This document shows, piece after piece, positions 1 through 6,177 of a stretch of 10,351 bases of DNA. The notes beneath the pieces were generated by a model. That model saw only the letters and a list, made by a program, of their open reading frames with translations, was not told the origin of the DNA and searched no databases. The translations under genes were made by a program, and so were the position numbers. Location of the stretch: assembly GCA_002314725.1 (NCBI GenBank), contig DCGV01000075.1, positions 1 through 10,351 of the forward strand. Reading direction: 5' to 3'. The number at the start of each line of letters is the position of its first letter. The stretch's first letter is position 1. This DNA is from Bacteroidales bacterium UBA1769 (GTDB taxonomy: Bacteria; Bacteroidota; Bacteroidia; Bacteroidales; UBA932).

Positions 1-53
1 CTACCAAATTTATTTCAACTTTTTTTAGAAAAATTTTCAATAAAAAAACTTCC

Positions 54-287
54 CTAGAATAGTGTTGGATGGCTATCATCCAATTGTTCAAGCACATGCG
101 CCAAAATCGTATTTCTAAAAAAAGAGGATTTTGACTGAATATTAAATTTTTGGCAATATTGATTAATCAAAGAGATCTCTTTTTCATTGAAAAGAATTGT
201 CTGACGATGATTCCTTTCAAGGCGCTTCTTCTCCTGAGTACGAATATCAGGAGAAATCGAAAGTTTCTCTTTTTTTCTCTTTGCCAT
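54..287 (-). CDS. Small ribbon-helix-helix-like protein, function unknown
   Basis: A 77-residue protein that I do not recognise by name. Residues 1-27 are very basic and probably disordered. After them come a short predicted strand (about residues 28-36, RQTILFNEK), a first helix (about 37-47) and a second helix beginning after the SKSS turn (about 52-70). The order strand, helix, helix, with a Ser-rich turn before an FxRNTIL-type second helix, resembles the ribbon-helix-helix fold of Arc/MetJ and MobC-type DNA binders; this is inference from shape, not a family match. It begins 12 bases after the rng stop codon on the same strand, with no promoter in between, so it is probably the last gene of the HU-rng transcript. 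The ATG at 285-287 is the only sensible start and has no Shine-Dalgarno, as expected in this phylum. It may be an autoregulator of the operon or an unrelated nucleic-acid binder. Confidence 0.7.
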   Translation of the reverse strand: MAKRKKEKLSISPDIRTQEKKRLERNHRQTILFNEKEISLINQYCQKFNIQSKSSFFRNTILAHVLEQLDDSHPTLF

Positions 288-299
288 ATATTATATCAT

Positions 300-1853
300 T
301 TACTCTTCACTAAGTTGTTTACCAGACTTGTCGCACCACAGTGCCTGAAGAACAGTGAACTTGGTCGAACTTTCTGTACTGATCTTGCAACCATACTTCC
401 TTTGCCATTTTATCCTAATGCTGAACAATCCCCTGTTAAGGTATGCATCAAGCATTGGACTAACCCTCAAAACAAAACTTTTAATGCCCCGTTCTTTAGT
501 GTAATAAGCCAATTGACGCTCCAATTGTTCATCTATTATTAGCGATGGGCCCACTTTACCTGTACCATGGCAGGTCGGACATGTCTCTTCAGTATTTATT
601 TCAGTTACAGGGCGAACTCTCTGCCTTGTGATCTGCATAAGTCCAAACTTGGTGAGTGGAAGTACTGTATGTTTTGCTCTGTCACTAGCCATCAGCTCCT
701 GCATATACTTGTAGAGTTCATTTCTATGTTCGACATCGTCCATATCAATAAAATCCACTATTACGATACCACCCATATCACGAAGTCTCATTTGTCGGGC
801 TATCTCCTCAGCAGCATGTTTGTTAACCTCGAAAGTATTATCCTCTTGATTTGATATTTTTGCTCTAATACCGCTATTGACATCAATAACGTGCATAGCT
901 TCAGTATGCTCAATAATTAGATACGCCCCCTGCTTGATGGATACTATTTTCCCAAATGACCCTTTTATCTGTCTTGTAACGTCAAAGTGGTCAAATATTG
1001 GCTCGTTACCCTTGTATAAGTGAACTATCTTCTCCTGGTCAGGAGCTATCATTGATATATATGAATCGACCTCATCACAGACTTGTTGATCATTTACATA
1101 TATATTTGTAAATGAATCATTTAGCAAATCACGTAAAATTGTGGTCGTTCTGCTGTTCTCAGTAAAGAGAAGTTTTGTTTTTTTCTCTCTTGCAATAGCA
1201 TCCCAAGAATCCTCCCATTTCTTGATGAGCATTTTCAATTCAGAATCTAGAACTGCAGCTTTCTTTCCTTGCGCAGCGGTTCTGACTATTACTCCATAAT
1301 TCTTAGGCAAAATGCTGTAAACAAGCCTTTCCAGACGATGCTTTTCCTCTTTGGAAGCAATCTTTTGCGAAATACTTATCTTGTCTGTAAATGGTAGTAG
1401 AACTATATTTCTTCCAGCTATGGAGATCTCTGCTGTCAGACGGGAACCTTTGGTTGATATAGGTTCCTTAACAATTTGGACAATCACAGGTTGACCAACC
1501 TGTAAATACGTTTCGATCTTACCCTCTTTCTCTAAGATTGAGTCTATTTTGACGCCTTCAAAAAACTCTTTATAATCACAATTAGGGTTGATCTGTTTAG
1601 CAAAATAATCAAATGCTTTGAAGTTGAATCCAAGATCGTAATAGTGTACAAATGCGTCCTTGTCATCTCCTATATCGATAAAGGCAGCATTCAGCGCAGG
1701 CATGATTTTTTTGACCTTACCAAGGTAAACATCCCCCACACTGTAGTGTTTTCCATCATTGGCCTCCTGATTCAATTCAATCAGTTTATGATTCTCCAAG
1801 AGAGCGATGGAAATTTCGTGTTCAGTTACATCTATTATTAAATCCTTATCCAT
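300..1853 (-). CDS. rng: Ribonuclease E/G family endoribonuclease
   Basis: A single-strand-specific endoribonuclease for RNA processing and decay, 517 residues from the chosen start. The N-terminal part is an S1 RNA-binding domain (about residues 36-145; typical VGDVYLGKVKKIMPALNAAF core) with a long insert. The catalytic DNase I-like domain carries the two magnesium-binding aspartates in VIDVNSG (D324) and IVDFIDM (D367). They are 43 residues apart, the same spacing as D303 and D346 of E. coli RNase E. The Zn-link CPTC follows at 425-428. Length fits RNase G or the catalytic core of RNase E; no long C-terminal degradosome scaffold is present. The ATG at 1851-1853 (MDKDLIIDVT) is preferred over the in-frame TTG at 1857-1859 because family members begin at this point. 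It lies downstream of the bS22-like gene, separated by 76 bases that contain a strong hairpin, and is probably cotranscribed with it. Confidence 0.96.
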   Translation of the reverse strand: MDKDLIIDVTEHEISIALLENHKLIELNQEANDGKHYSVGDVYLGKVKKIMPALNAAFIDIGDDKDAFVHYYDLGFNFKAFDYFAKQINPNCDYKEFFEGVKIDSILEKEGKIETYLQVGQPVIVQIVKEPISTKGSRLTAEISIAGRNIVLLPFTDKISISQKIASKEEKHRLERLVYSILPKNYGVIVRTAAQGKKAAVLDSELKMLIKKWEDSWDAIAREKKTKLLFTENSRTTTILRDLLNDSFTNIYVNDQQVCDEVDSYISMIAPDQEKIVHLYKGNEPIFDHFDVTRQIKGSFGKIVSIKQGAYLIIEHTEAMHVIDVNSGIRAKISNQEDNTFEVNKHAAEEIARQMRLRDMGGIVIVDFIDMDDVEHRNELYKYMQELMASDRAKHTVLPLTKFGLMQITRQRVRPVTEINTEETCPTCHGTGKVGPSLIIDEQLERQLAYYTKERGIKSFVLRVSPMLDAYLNRGLFSIRIKWQRKYGCKISTESSTKFTVLQALWCDKSGKQLSEE

Positions 1854-1861
1854 AAACAAAA

Positions 1862-1903
1862 TAATCTAAAGTAAATTACAAATTAAGAACCTACTTTAGA
1901 TTA
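1862..1903 (-). promoter_or_regulatory. 12-bp inverted repeat in the rng leader (hairpin; attenuator or translational control)
   Basis: TAATCTAAAGTA and TACTTTAGATTA are a perfect 12-bp inverted repeat around an 18-base loop (1874-1891). Read on the minus strand, the second arm is followed at once by TTTTGTTT and then the rng ATG, only 8 bases beyond the stem. The stem is AT-rich, so termination would be weak. It could act as a partial terminator between the presumably abundant HU/bS22-like message and rng, or as a structure that limits ribosome access or binds RNase G. The repeat is seen directly; its role is inference. Confidence 0.6.
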
Positions 1904-1929
1904 ATTAAATTTTTTATAAGAGAGATTGA

Positions 1930-2019
1930 CTATCTCTTCTTATGTCTATTCTTGCGCAAACGTTTTTTACGTTTGTGCGTAGCCATTTTATGTCTTTTTC
2001 TTTTCTTTCCGCTTGGCAT
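1930..2019 (-). CDS. bS22/mS38-like mini ribosomal protein (AURKAIP1/COX24 domain)
   Basis: A 29-residue, extremely basic protein: MPSGKKRKRHKMATHKRK, then KRLRKNRHKKR. More than half of the residues are Lys, Arg or His. The pattern KKRKRHKMATHKRKKRLRKNRHK is that of the AURKAIP1/COX24 domain, found in mitochondrial mS38 and in the small bS22 protein of some bacterial small subunits; Bacteroidota genomes carry short proteins annotated with this domain. It is therefore probably a small-subunit component that lies buried in 16S rRNA. The gene sits 33 bases after HU and before rng on the same strand. The ATG at 2017-2019 is fixed by a perfect Shine-Dalgarno 8 bases upstream, which no other gene in this window has. 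A second in-frame ATG at codon 12 has no such signal. Assignment to the domain is from recognition of the sequence; ribosome binding in this organism is inferred. Confidence 0.92.
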   Translation of the reverse strand: MPSGKKRKRHKMATHKRKKRLRKNRHKKR

Positions 2020-2027
2020 AGTAAATA

Positions 2028-2033
2028 CCTCCT
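2028..2033 (-). promoter_or_regulatory. Perfect Shine-Dalgarno (AGGAGG) for the bS22-like gene
   Basis: On the minus strand AGGAGG lies 8 bases before the ATG of the mini ribosomal protein. It is fully complementary to the usual anti-Shine-Dalgarno core. The other visible starts in the window (HU, rng, the 77-residue protein, lon, ung, coaD, the thioredoxin protein, the UbiD-like protein, the ACT protein) have no comparable purine block, in line with the general lack of Shine-Dalgarno use in Bacteroidota. Confidence 0.85.
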
Positions 2034-2052
2034 ATAATTAACAATTCGATTA

Positions 2053-2325
2053 TTATTTCAATTTACCAGAGAAAGTCTTTGAAGGCTTAAATGATGGAAT
2101 ATTGTGTGCAGGAATTGTGATAGTTGTATTCTTTGAGATATTACGGGCTGTCTTAGTAGCACGTTTCTTTACGATAAAACTACCGAAGCCACGAAGGTAT
2201 ACGTTATTACCTTTAGCTAGAGAAGCCTCGATATTTTCCATAAATGACTCAACAACTTTCTGTACGGCAACTTTTTCCAAGTTAGTCTCTTTTGCAATCT
2301 CGTTTACGATATCTGCTTTTGTCAT
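2053..2325 (-). CDS. hup: HU-family nucleoid DNA-binding protein
   Basis: A 90-residue HU/IHF-family protein, exactly the family's usual length. It forms dimers that bend DNA and compact the nucleoid. Residues 1-45 are the two dimerisation helices (MTKADIVNEIAKETN start). The GFGSF signature is at 46-50, and the flexible beta arm runs from about 52 to 75 with the basic KKRATKTARN segment. HU and IHF of E. coli have a DNA-intercalating proline after RN in the arm; here the triplet is RNI (residues 61-63) in RNISKNT, a form I recall from Bacteroidota HU proteins, so it is a lineage trait rather than damage. First gene of the minus-strand transcript. A consensus promoter lies 45 bases upstream of the ATG at 2323-2325. 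Confidence 0.95.
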   Translation of the reverse strand: MTKADIVNEIAKETNLEKVAVQKVVESFMENIEASLAKGNNVYLRGFGSFIVKKRATKTARNISKNTTITIPAHNIPSFKPSKTFSGKLK

Positions 2326-2370
2326 AATATATATGTTTTAATTATTATCGACTTTATACGAAAGGGGTTG

Positions 2371-2401
2371 CAAAAGTAACTTTAAATTTTGAATAATCAA
2401 A
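2371..2401 (-). promoter_or_regulatory. Bacteroidota housekeeping promoter of the HU-bS22-rng operon
   Basis: On the minus strand, TTTG (2398-2401) is followed by exactly 19 bases and TACTTTTG (2371-2378). This matches the -33 TTTG / -7 TAnnTTTG consensus of the Bacteroidota primary sigma factor at every defined position and at its preferred spacing. The start site would fall a few bases downstream, giving a leader of about 40 bases before HU. Confidence 0.85.
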
Positions 2402-2443
2402 ATGTTATATATAATTTTTTCAAAAAAAGTTTGGCACAATCAT

Positions 2444-2496
2444 TGACCATAATCAAAGCCGTGGTCAGTAGTTGGTAAATAGTACAACTCGACTGA
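2444..2496 (+). repeat. Two overlapping inverted repeats upstream of lon (possible leader structure or operator)
   Basis: TGACCA (2444-2449) pairs with TGGTCA (2462-2467). TCAGTAGTTG (2465-2474) pairs with CAACT-cg-ACTGA (2485-2496), with a 2-base bulge and a 10-base loop. The two share bases 2465-2467, so they cannot form fully at once. They lie 49 bases or more upstream of the lon ATG. Repeats this short can arise by chance in an AT-rich spacer, so the functional claim is weak. No consensus -33/-7 promoter for lon was found in 2402-2544. Confidence 0.3.
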
Positions 2497-2544
2497 CAAA
2501 TTGACATATCAAGTAAATCACACCACAGAAGCGGACCTATTTGT

Positions 2545-4950
2545 ATGAATGACATTTTAGAGAAAATTTTTTCACCATCTACTCCAGAAGTAAGTATTAT
2601 TCCAGTAATGAGCATAGATGCAGGGCATGATTTAGGCGAGGTAGGAAATCCTAACATCTTACCTATCTTAACGTTACGAAATGCAATATTGTTTCCTGGC
2701 ACTGTAATACCTATTACCATCGGAAGAGAGAAAAGTGTAAAACTGATAAATACAGTCAATGGCGGAGATAAATTATTGGGAGCAGTTATTCAGAATGACG
2801 TAAAAACAGAAGATCCCAAAGCAGAAGATATATGTAATATAGGCACACTGGGTAAAATCATAAAGATCATCGAAATGCCTGACAAGACCATCACTGCGAT
2901 TGTTCAAGGTGTAAAACGTTTCAAAATAGCACAGGTGGTTACAACTGAACCATATATCATGGCAGAAGTCAATTATCTTTCAGAAGATAACCCTGCCAAA
3001 AATGATGATATGGATATCATTTGCAGTTCAATAAAAGATTCCGCTCTTCAAATAATCAAACTTTCAAACCTGCCACAAGAGGCTTCATTTGCCATAAAAA
3101 ATATTGAAGGATACAACTTCCTTGTCAATTTCATTGCATCGACAATCGAGGTTGACAATGTAATGGACAAAGTAGCCATTCTGGAGGAGAACAATCTGAG
3201 AGAGCGGGCAATGAAACTTCTTAATCTGCTAAACAAACAGATTGATTTGTTGAAGATAAAAGATGATATACAGAAGAAGGTAAGAAGTGAGATAGATCAA
3301 CAACAGAGAGAGTATTATCTTAATAATCAACTAAAGACAATACAGGAAGAGCTTGGTATGAACTCCGATGAGGATGACATAAACGATCTCAAGAAAAGAG
3401 CTGCCAACAAAAATTGGCCGGACTATGCTGCAAAGGCATTTGATAAGGAGATTGCCAAACTGGAGAAGATAAACACAAACTCACCTGATTACAACGTACA
3501 ATACAGCTATGTTGAATTCTTGGTCGATCTCCCATGGAATGAGTATACTGAAGATAATCTCGACATGAAAAACGCCCAGAAAATTCTTGATGAGGATCAT
3601 TATGGACTTGACAAAGTAAAAGAGAGAATCATAGAGTATCTTGCTGTGTTGAAATTAAAAGGCGACATGAAGTCCCCTATTCTGTGTCTGTATGGTCCTC
3701 CGGGAGTAGGAAAGACATCACTTGGTAAATCAATTGCAAAAGCTCTGGGTAGAGAATATGGACGTATCTCTTTAGGTGGATTACATGACGAATCAGAAAT
3801 CCGTGGTCACAGACGTACCTATATAGGAGCAATGCCTGGAAGAATCATTAATACTATCAAACGTACAGGCAGTTCAAATCCTGTTATTGTGCTTGATGAG
3901 ATAGAGAAAGTGAGTGATGATTTCAAAGGAGATCCTGCATCAGCATTATTGGAGGTACTTGACCCTGAACAGAACACCACTTTTCATGATAACTATTTGG
4001 ATATAGATTACGACCTTTCCAAAGTACTTTTCATCACTACTGCCAATAATATTTCAACAATCCATCCCGCCCTTCGCGACAGAATGGAGATGATAGAGGT
4101 TTCTGGCTATCTGGCGGAGGAAAAAGTTGAAATTGCAAAGGGGTATCTAATACCGAAACAGACTGAGGCCCATGGTCTAAAACCTGAGAATCTGAATCTT
4201 TCCACAAAAGCGATTGAGACTATAATAGATCAATATACAAGAGAGAGCGGAGTACGTAGCCTCGATAAGCAAATAGCCAAAATTGCAAGAATGGTTGCCA
4301 AAAACATAGCGTTAGAGGATCCGGTTAAAGAAGTAATAGACGAAGCTGATGTTAAAGAATATTTAGGACTTCCTACCAATTTCCATGATATTCAGAAGGG
4401 TAATGAAGCTCCTGGAGTTGTTACAGGTCTTGCATGGACTCAAGTTGGTGGAGAAGTATTATTCGTAGAATGCAGTATATGCGACGGAAAAGGTTCATTG
4501 ACAACTACAGGTAATCTTGGAGATGTAATGAAGGAGTCAACCATAATTGCGAGAGAGTATCTAAAAGCTCACCCACAATTAATAGGTGTTGACACTAAGT
4601 TATTCTTCAAGAAAGATTTGCATATCCACGTTCCTGAAGGTGCTGTTCCAAAGGATGGTCCTTCAGCAGGTATTACTATGGTGTGTGCAATGGCTTCTGC
4701 TATTAAGGGCAAAGCGATAAAGAGCGGCATCGCAATGACTGGAGAAATCACGCTTCGAGGAAGAGTGCTACCAGTTGGTGGCATCAAGGAGAAGATACTT
4801 GCTGCGAAACGTGCTGGCGTTGACACAATAGTCCTTTGTAAAGAGAACGAGAAAGATATCAAGGAGATCAAGGAGATATATGTCAAAGGTTTGACATTCC
4901 ATTACGTTGAAACAATTGCCGATGTATTGAAATTCGTGTTTGAAAAATAA
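2545..4950 (+). CDS. lon: ATP-dependent protease La (Lon)
   Basis: A cytoplasmic hexameric ATP-dependent serine protease that degrades misfolded and regulatory proteins. It has 801 residues, close to the usual 780-820. The substrate-binding LON domain spans about 37-235 (ILPILTLRNAILFPG), then a coiled-coil linker (about 236-315; the QQQREYYLNNQLK stretch is characteristic). The AAA+ module has Walker A GPPGVGKT at 384-391, Walker B VIVLDEIEK at 447-455, and the sensor-2 arginine in GVRSLDK (R571). The protease domain has the catalytic serine S707 in PKDGPSAG and lysine K750 in GGIKEK; they are 43 residues apart, as S679 and K722 are in E. coli Lon. All catalytic residues are present. The ATG at 2545 gives an N-terminal extension of about 36 residues that is not conserved. 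It is divergent from HU and followed 6 bases later by ung. Confidence 0.98.
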   Translation: MNDILEKIFSPSTPEVSIIPVMSIDAGHDLGEVGNPNILPILTLRNAILFPGTVIPITIGREKSVKLINTVNGGDKLLGAVIQNDVKTEDPKAEDICNIGTLGKIIKIIEMPDKTITAIVQGVKRFKIAQVVTTEPYIMAEVNYLSEDNPAKNDDMDIICSSIKDSALQIIKLSNLPQEASFAIKNIEGYNFLVNFIASTIEVDNVMDKVAILEENNLRERAMKLLNLLNKQIDLLKIKDDIQKKVRSEIDQQQREYYLNNQLKTIQEELGMNSDEDDINDLKKRAANKNWPDYAAKAFDKEIAKLEKINTNSPDYNVQYSYVEFLVDLPWNEYTEDNLDMKNAQKILDEDHYGLDKVKERIIEYLAVLKLKGDMKSPILCLYGPPGVGKTSLGKSIAKALGREYGRISLGGLHDESEIRGHRRTYIGAMPGRIINTIKRTGSSNPVIVLDEIEKVSDDFKGDPASALLEVLDPEQNTTFHDNYLDIDYDLSKVLFITTANNISTIHPALRDRMEMIEVSGYLAEEKVEIAKGYLIPKQTEAHGLKPENLNLSTKAIETIIDQYTRESGVRSLDKQIAKIARMVAKNIALEDPVKEVIDEADVKEYLGLPTNFHDIQKGNEAPGVVTGLAWTQVGGEVLFVECSICDGKGSLTTTGNLGDVMKESTIIAREYLKAHPQLIGVDTKLFFKKDLHIHVPEGAVPKDGPSAGITMVCAMASAIKGKAIKSGIAMTGEITLRGRVLPVGGIKEKILAAKRAGVDTIVLCKENEKDIKEIKEIYVKGLTFHYVETIADVLKFVFEK

Positions 4951-4956
4951 TACTGC

Positions 4957-5628
4957 ATGGATGTAAAAATAGAAGACAGTTGGAAAAAAGTCCTCCAAGA
5001 GGAGTTCGCAAAGGAGTATTTTATTAAACTTGTAGATACACTCCACAGGGAAAAGGCTGAATCAAAAAAGATTTATCCCCCAGGACCACTCATCTTCAAC
5101 GCTTTTCAATTAACCCCTTTCGACAAGGTTAAGGTAGTTATCATAGGCCAGGACCCATATCACGGTGAAGGTCAGGCTCATGGATTATCCTTCTCAGTAC
5201 CGGACGGAATCACACCTCCTCCATCCTTGATCAATATCTACAAAGAGATAGAATCCGAGTTCAAGGTAACGATGGACAAATCAAAGGGCAATCTGGAGAA
5301 ATGGGCAGATCAAGGAGTGTTCCTGCTGAATGCAGTATTGACTGTAAGGGCTGCAGAGCCCACCTCACACAGCAAGATTGGATGGACTGACTTCACAGAT
5401 GCTGTAATAAAGGCGCTTTCAGATAAGAGAGAAGGTTTGGTATTCCTGTTGTGGGGTAATTTTGCCAAAAGTAAAAAGGATTTGATTGACACATCGAAGC
5501 ATTATGTTCTTGAAGCAGCTCATCCATCTCCTTTGGCCAGGGGTGCCTTCTTCGGTTGCAATCATTTCATTAAAGCAAACGACATCCTCTCATCTAACGG
5601 TTTGTCACCAATAGATTGGACAGTCTAA
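4957..5628 (+). CDS. ung: Family 1 uracil-DNA glycosylase
   Basis: Removes uracil from DNA after cytosine deamination or dUMP misincorporation, the first step of base excision repair. It has 223 residues, a normal length. The catalytic water-activating motif GQDPYHG is at 64-70 (D66), with the uracil-stacking phenylalanine F79 in GLSFSVP. The uracil-reading asparagine N125 is in VFLLNAVLT, and the second motif HPSPLA is at 189-194 with the catalytic histidine H189. The minor-groove segment PPPSL is at 87-91. All family 1 residues are intact. It starts 6 bases after the lon stop codon with no Shine-Dalgarno, so it is very likely cotranscribed with lon. The pairing of a protein-quality protease with a DNA repair enzyme may be incidental. 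Confidence 0.97.
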   Translation: MDVKIEDSWKKVLQEEFAKEYFIKLVDTLHREKAESKKIYPPGPLIFNAFQLTPFDKVKVVIIGQDPYHGEGQAHGLSFSVPDGITPPPSLINIYKEIESEFKVTMDKSKGNLEKWADQGVFLLNAVLTVRAAEPTSHSKIGWTDFTDAVIKALSDKREGLVFLLWGNFAKSKKDLIDTSKHYVLEAAHPSPLARGAFFGCNHFIKANDILSSNGLSPIDWTV

Positions 5629-5635
5629 TTATTAT

Positions 5636-5666
5636 TTTGCCATATCAAATAAACCCTGTAACTTTG
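5636..5666 (+). promoter_or_regulatory. Bacteroidota housekeeping promoter of the coaD operon
   Basis: TTTG (5636-5639), exactly 19 bases, then TAACTTTG (5659-5666): a full match to the -33/-7 consensus of the Bacteroidota primary sigma factor. The -7 element ends 31 bases before the coaD ATG, which leaves a leader of roughly 25 bases. No intrinsic terminator is visible between ung and this promoter, so read-through from lon-ung may add to expression. Confidence 0.85.
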
Positions 5667-5697
5667 ATAAGATTTTGTTAAGCGATTTTTTATCTCG

Positions 5698-6177
5698 ATG
5701 AGAACAGCGATTTTCCCAGGATCTTTCGATCCGTTTACAATGGGTCACTTGGACGTACTTCAGTCTGCTTTGCAACTATTTGACAAAGTGATTGTTGCAG
5801 TCGGTTACAATAGTACGAAGAGTGGATTCTTCACTCCTGACCAGAGAATAGATATTATTAAGGACGCCACAAAGCATCTATCAAATGTGGAAGTTTGTTC
5901 TTATTCGGGAATGACAGTTGATTTTTGTATATCTAAAGGTGTAACTTGCATAGTCAGAGGCCTTCGTACCACGACCGATTTCGAACTTGAGAGTGTCATC
6001 TCCCAGGCAAACAGAAAGATGTGTCCTGATATTCAGACTATTTTCATCCCATCCAGTCATGACTACTCTTTCATTTCGTCAACGGTAGTAAGGGACATTT
6101 TGATCAACGGAGGCGATGCAAAATCTTTCCTTCCTAAAGGAGTAGATATAACTAAATATCTTTCAAACAGAAGATGA
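5698..6177 (+). CDS. coaD: Phosphopantetheine adenylyltransferase
   Basis: Joins 4'-phosphopantetheine and ATP to give dephospho-CoA, the fourth of the five steps from pantothenate to coenzyme A, in the cytoplasm. It has 159 residues, the usual length of this hexameric nucleotidyltransferase. The N-terminus has GSFDPFTMGHLD at 8-19, containing the TxGH nucleotide-binding motif (14-17). The substrate-binding stretch VRGLRTTTDFE is at 86-96, and the second nucleotidyltransferase motif ISSTVVRD is at 126-133. No expected residue is missing. First gene after its own consensus promoter; its TGA overlaps the ATG of the next gene (ATGA), which suggests coupled translation with the exported thioredoxin-like protein. 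Confidence 0.97.
   Translation: MRTAIFPGSFDPFTMGHLDVLQSALQLFDKVIVAVGYNSTKSGFFTPDQRIDIIKDATKHLSNVEVCSYSGMTVDFCISKGVTCIVRGLRTTTDFELESVISQANRKMCPDIQTIFIPSSHDYSFISSTVVRDILINGGDAKSFLPKGVDITKYLSNRR

Noticed and set aside
5..12. TAAATTTG on the minus strand at the window edge, a match to the -7 element
   Set aside because: The nearest TTG is 25 bases upstream instead of about 19, and any gene it would serve lies outside the window. Bases 1-53 otherwise show only AT-rich sequence with no gene or clear terminator.
150..854. Plus-strand open frames (150-542 and 567-854) across the minus-strand 77-residue gene and rng
   Set aside because: They lie mostly antisense to strongly supported coding sequence, and their translations show no domain or plausible start context.
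1857..1859. TTG as the rng start codon, two codons upstream of the ATG
   Set aside because: The ATG at 1851-1853 gives the family's normal N-terminus (MDKDLIIDVT, like MVKELVIDVT); TTG would add only two residues and move into the hairpin-proximal tract.
2137..2145. HU has Ile where E. coli HU has the DNA-intercalating proline of the arm (RNI in place of RNP)
   Set aside because: Looks odd against E. coli, but RNISKNT is the form I recall from Bacteroidota HU proteins, so it is a lineage trait and not a defect.
2397..2759. Minus-strand open frame of 120 codons overlapping the lon start
   Set aside because: Its upstream half is the complement of conserved Lon residues, its downstream half is the divergent promoter region, and its product resembles nothing.
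4569..5046. Minus-strand open frames antisense to the 3' end of lon and the start of ung
   Set aside because: Shadows of well-conserved Lon protease-domain codons; no independent support.
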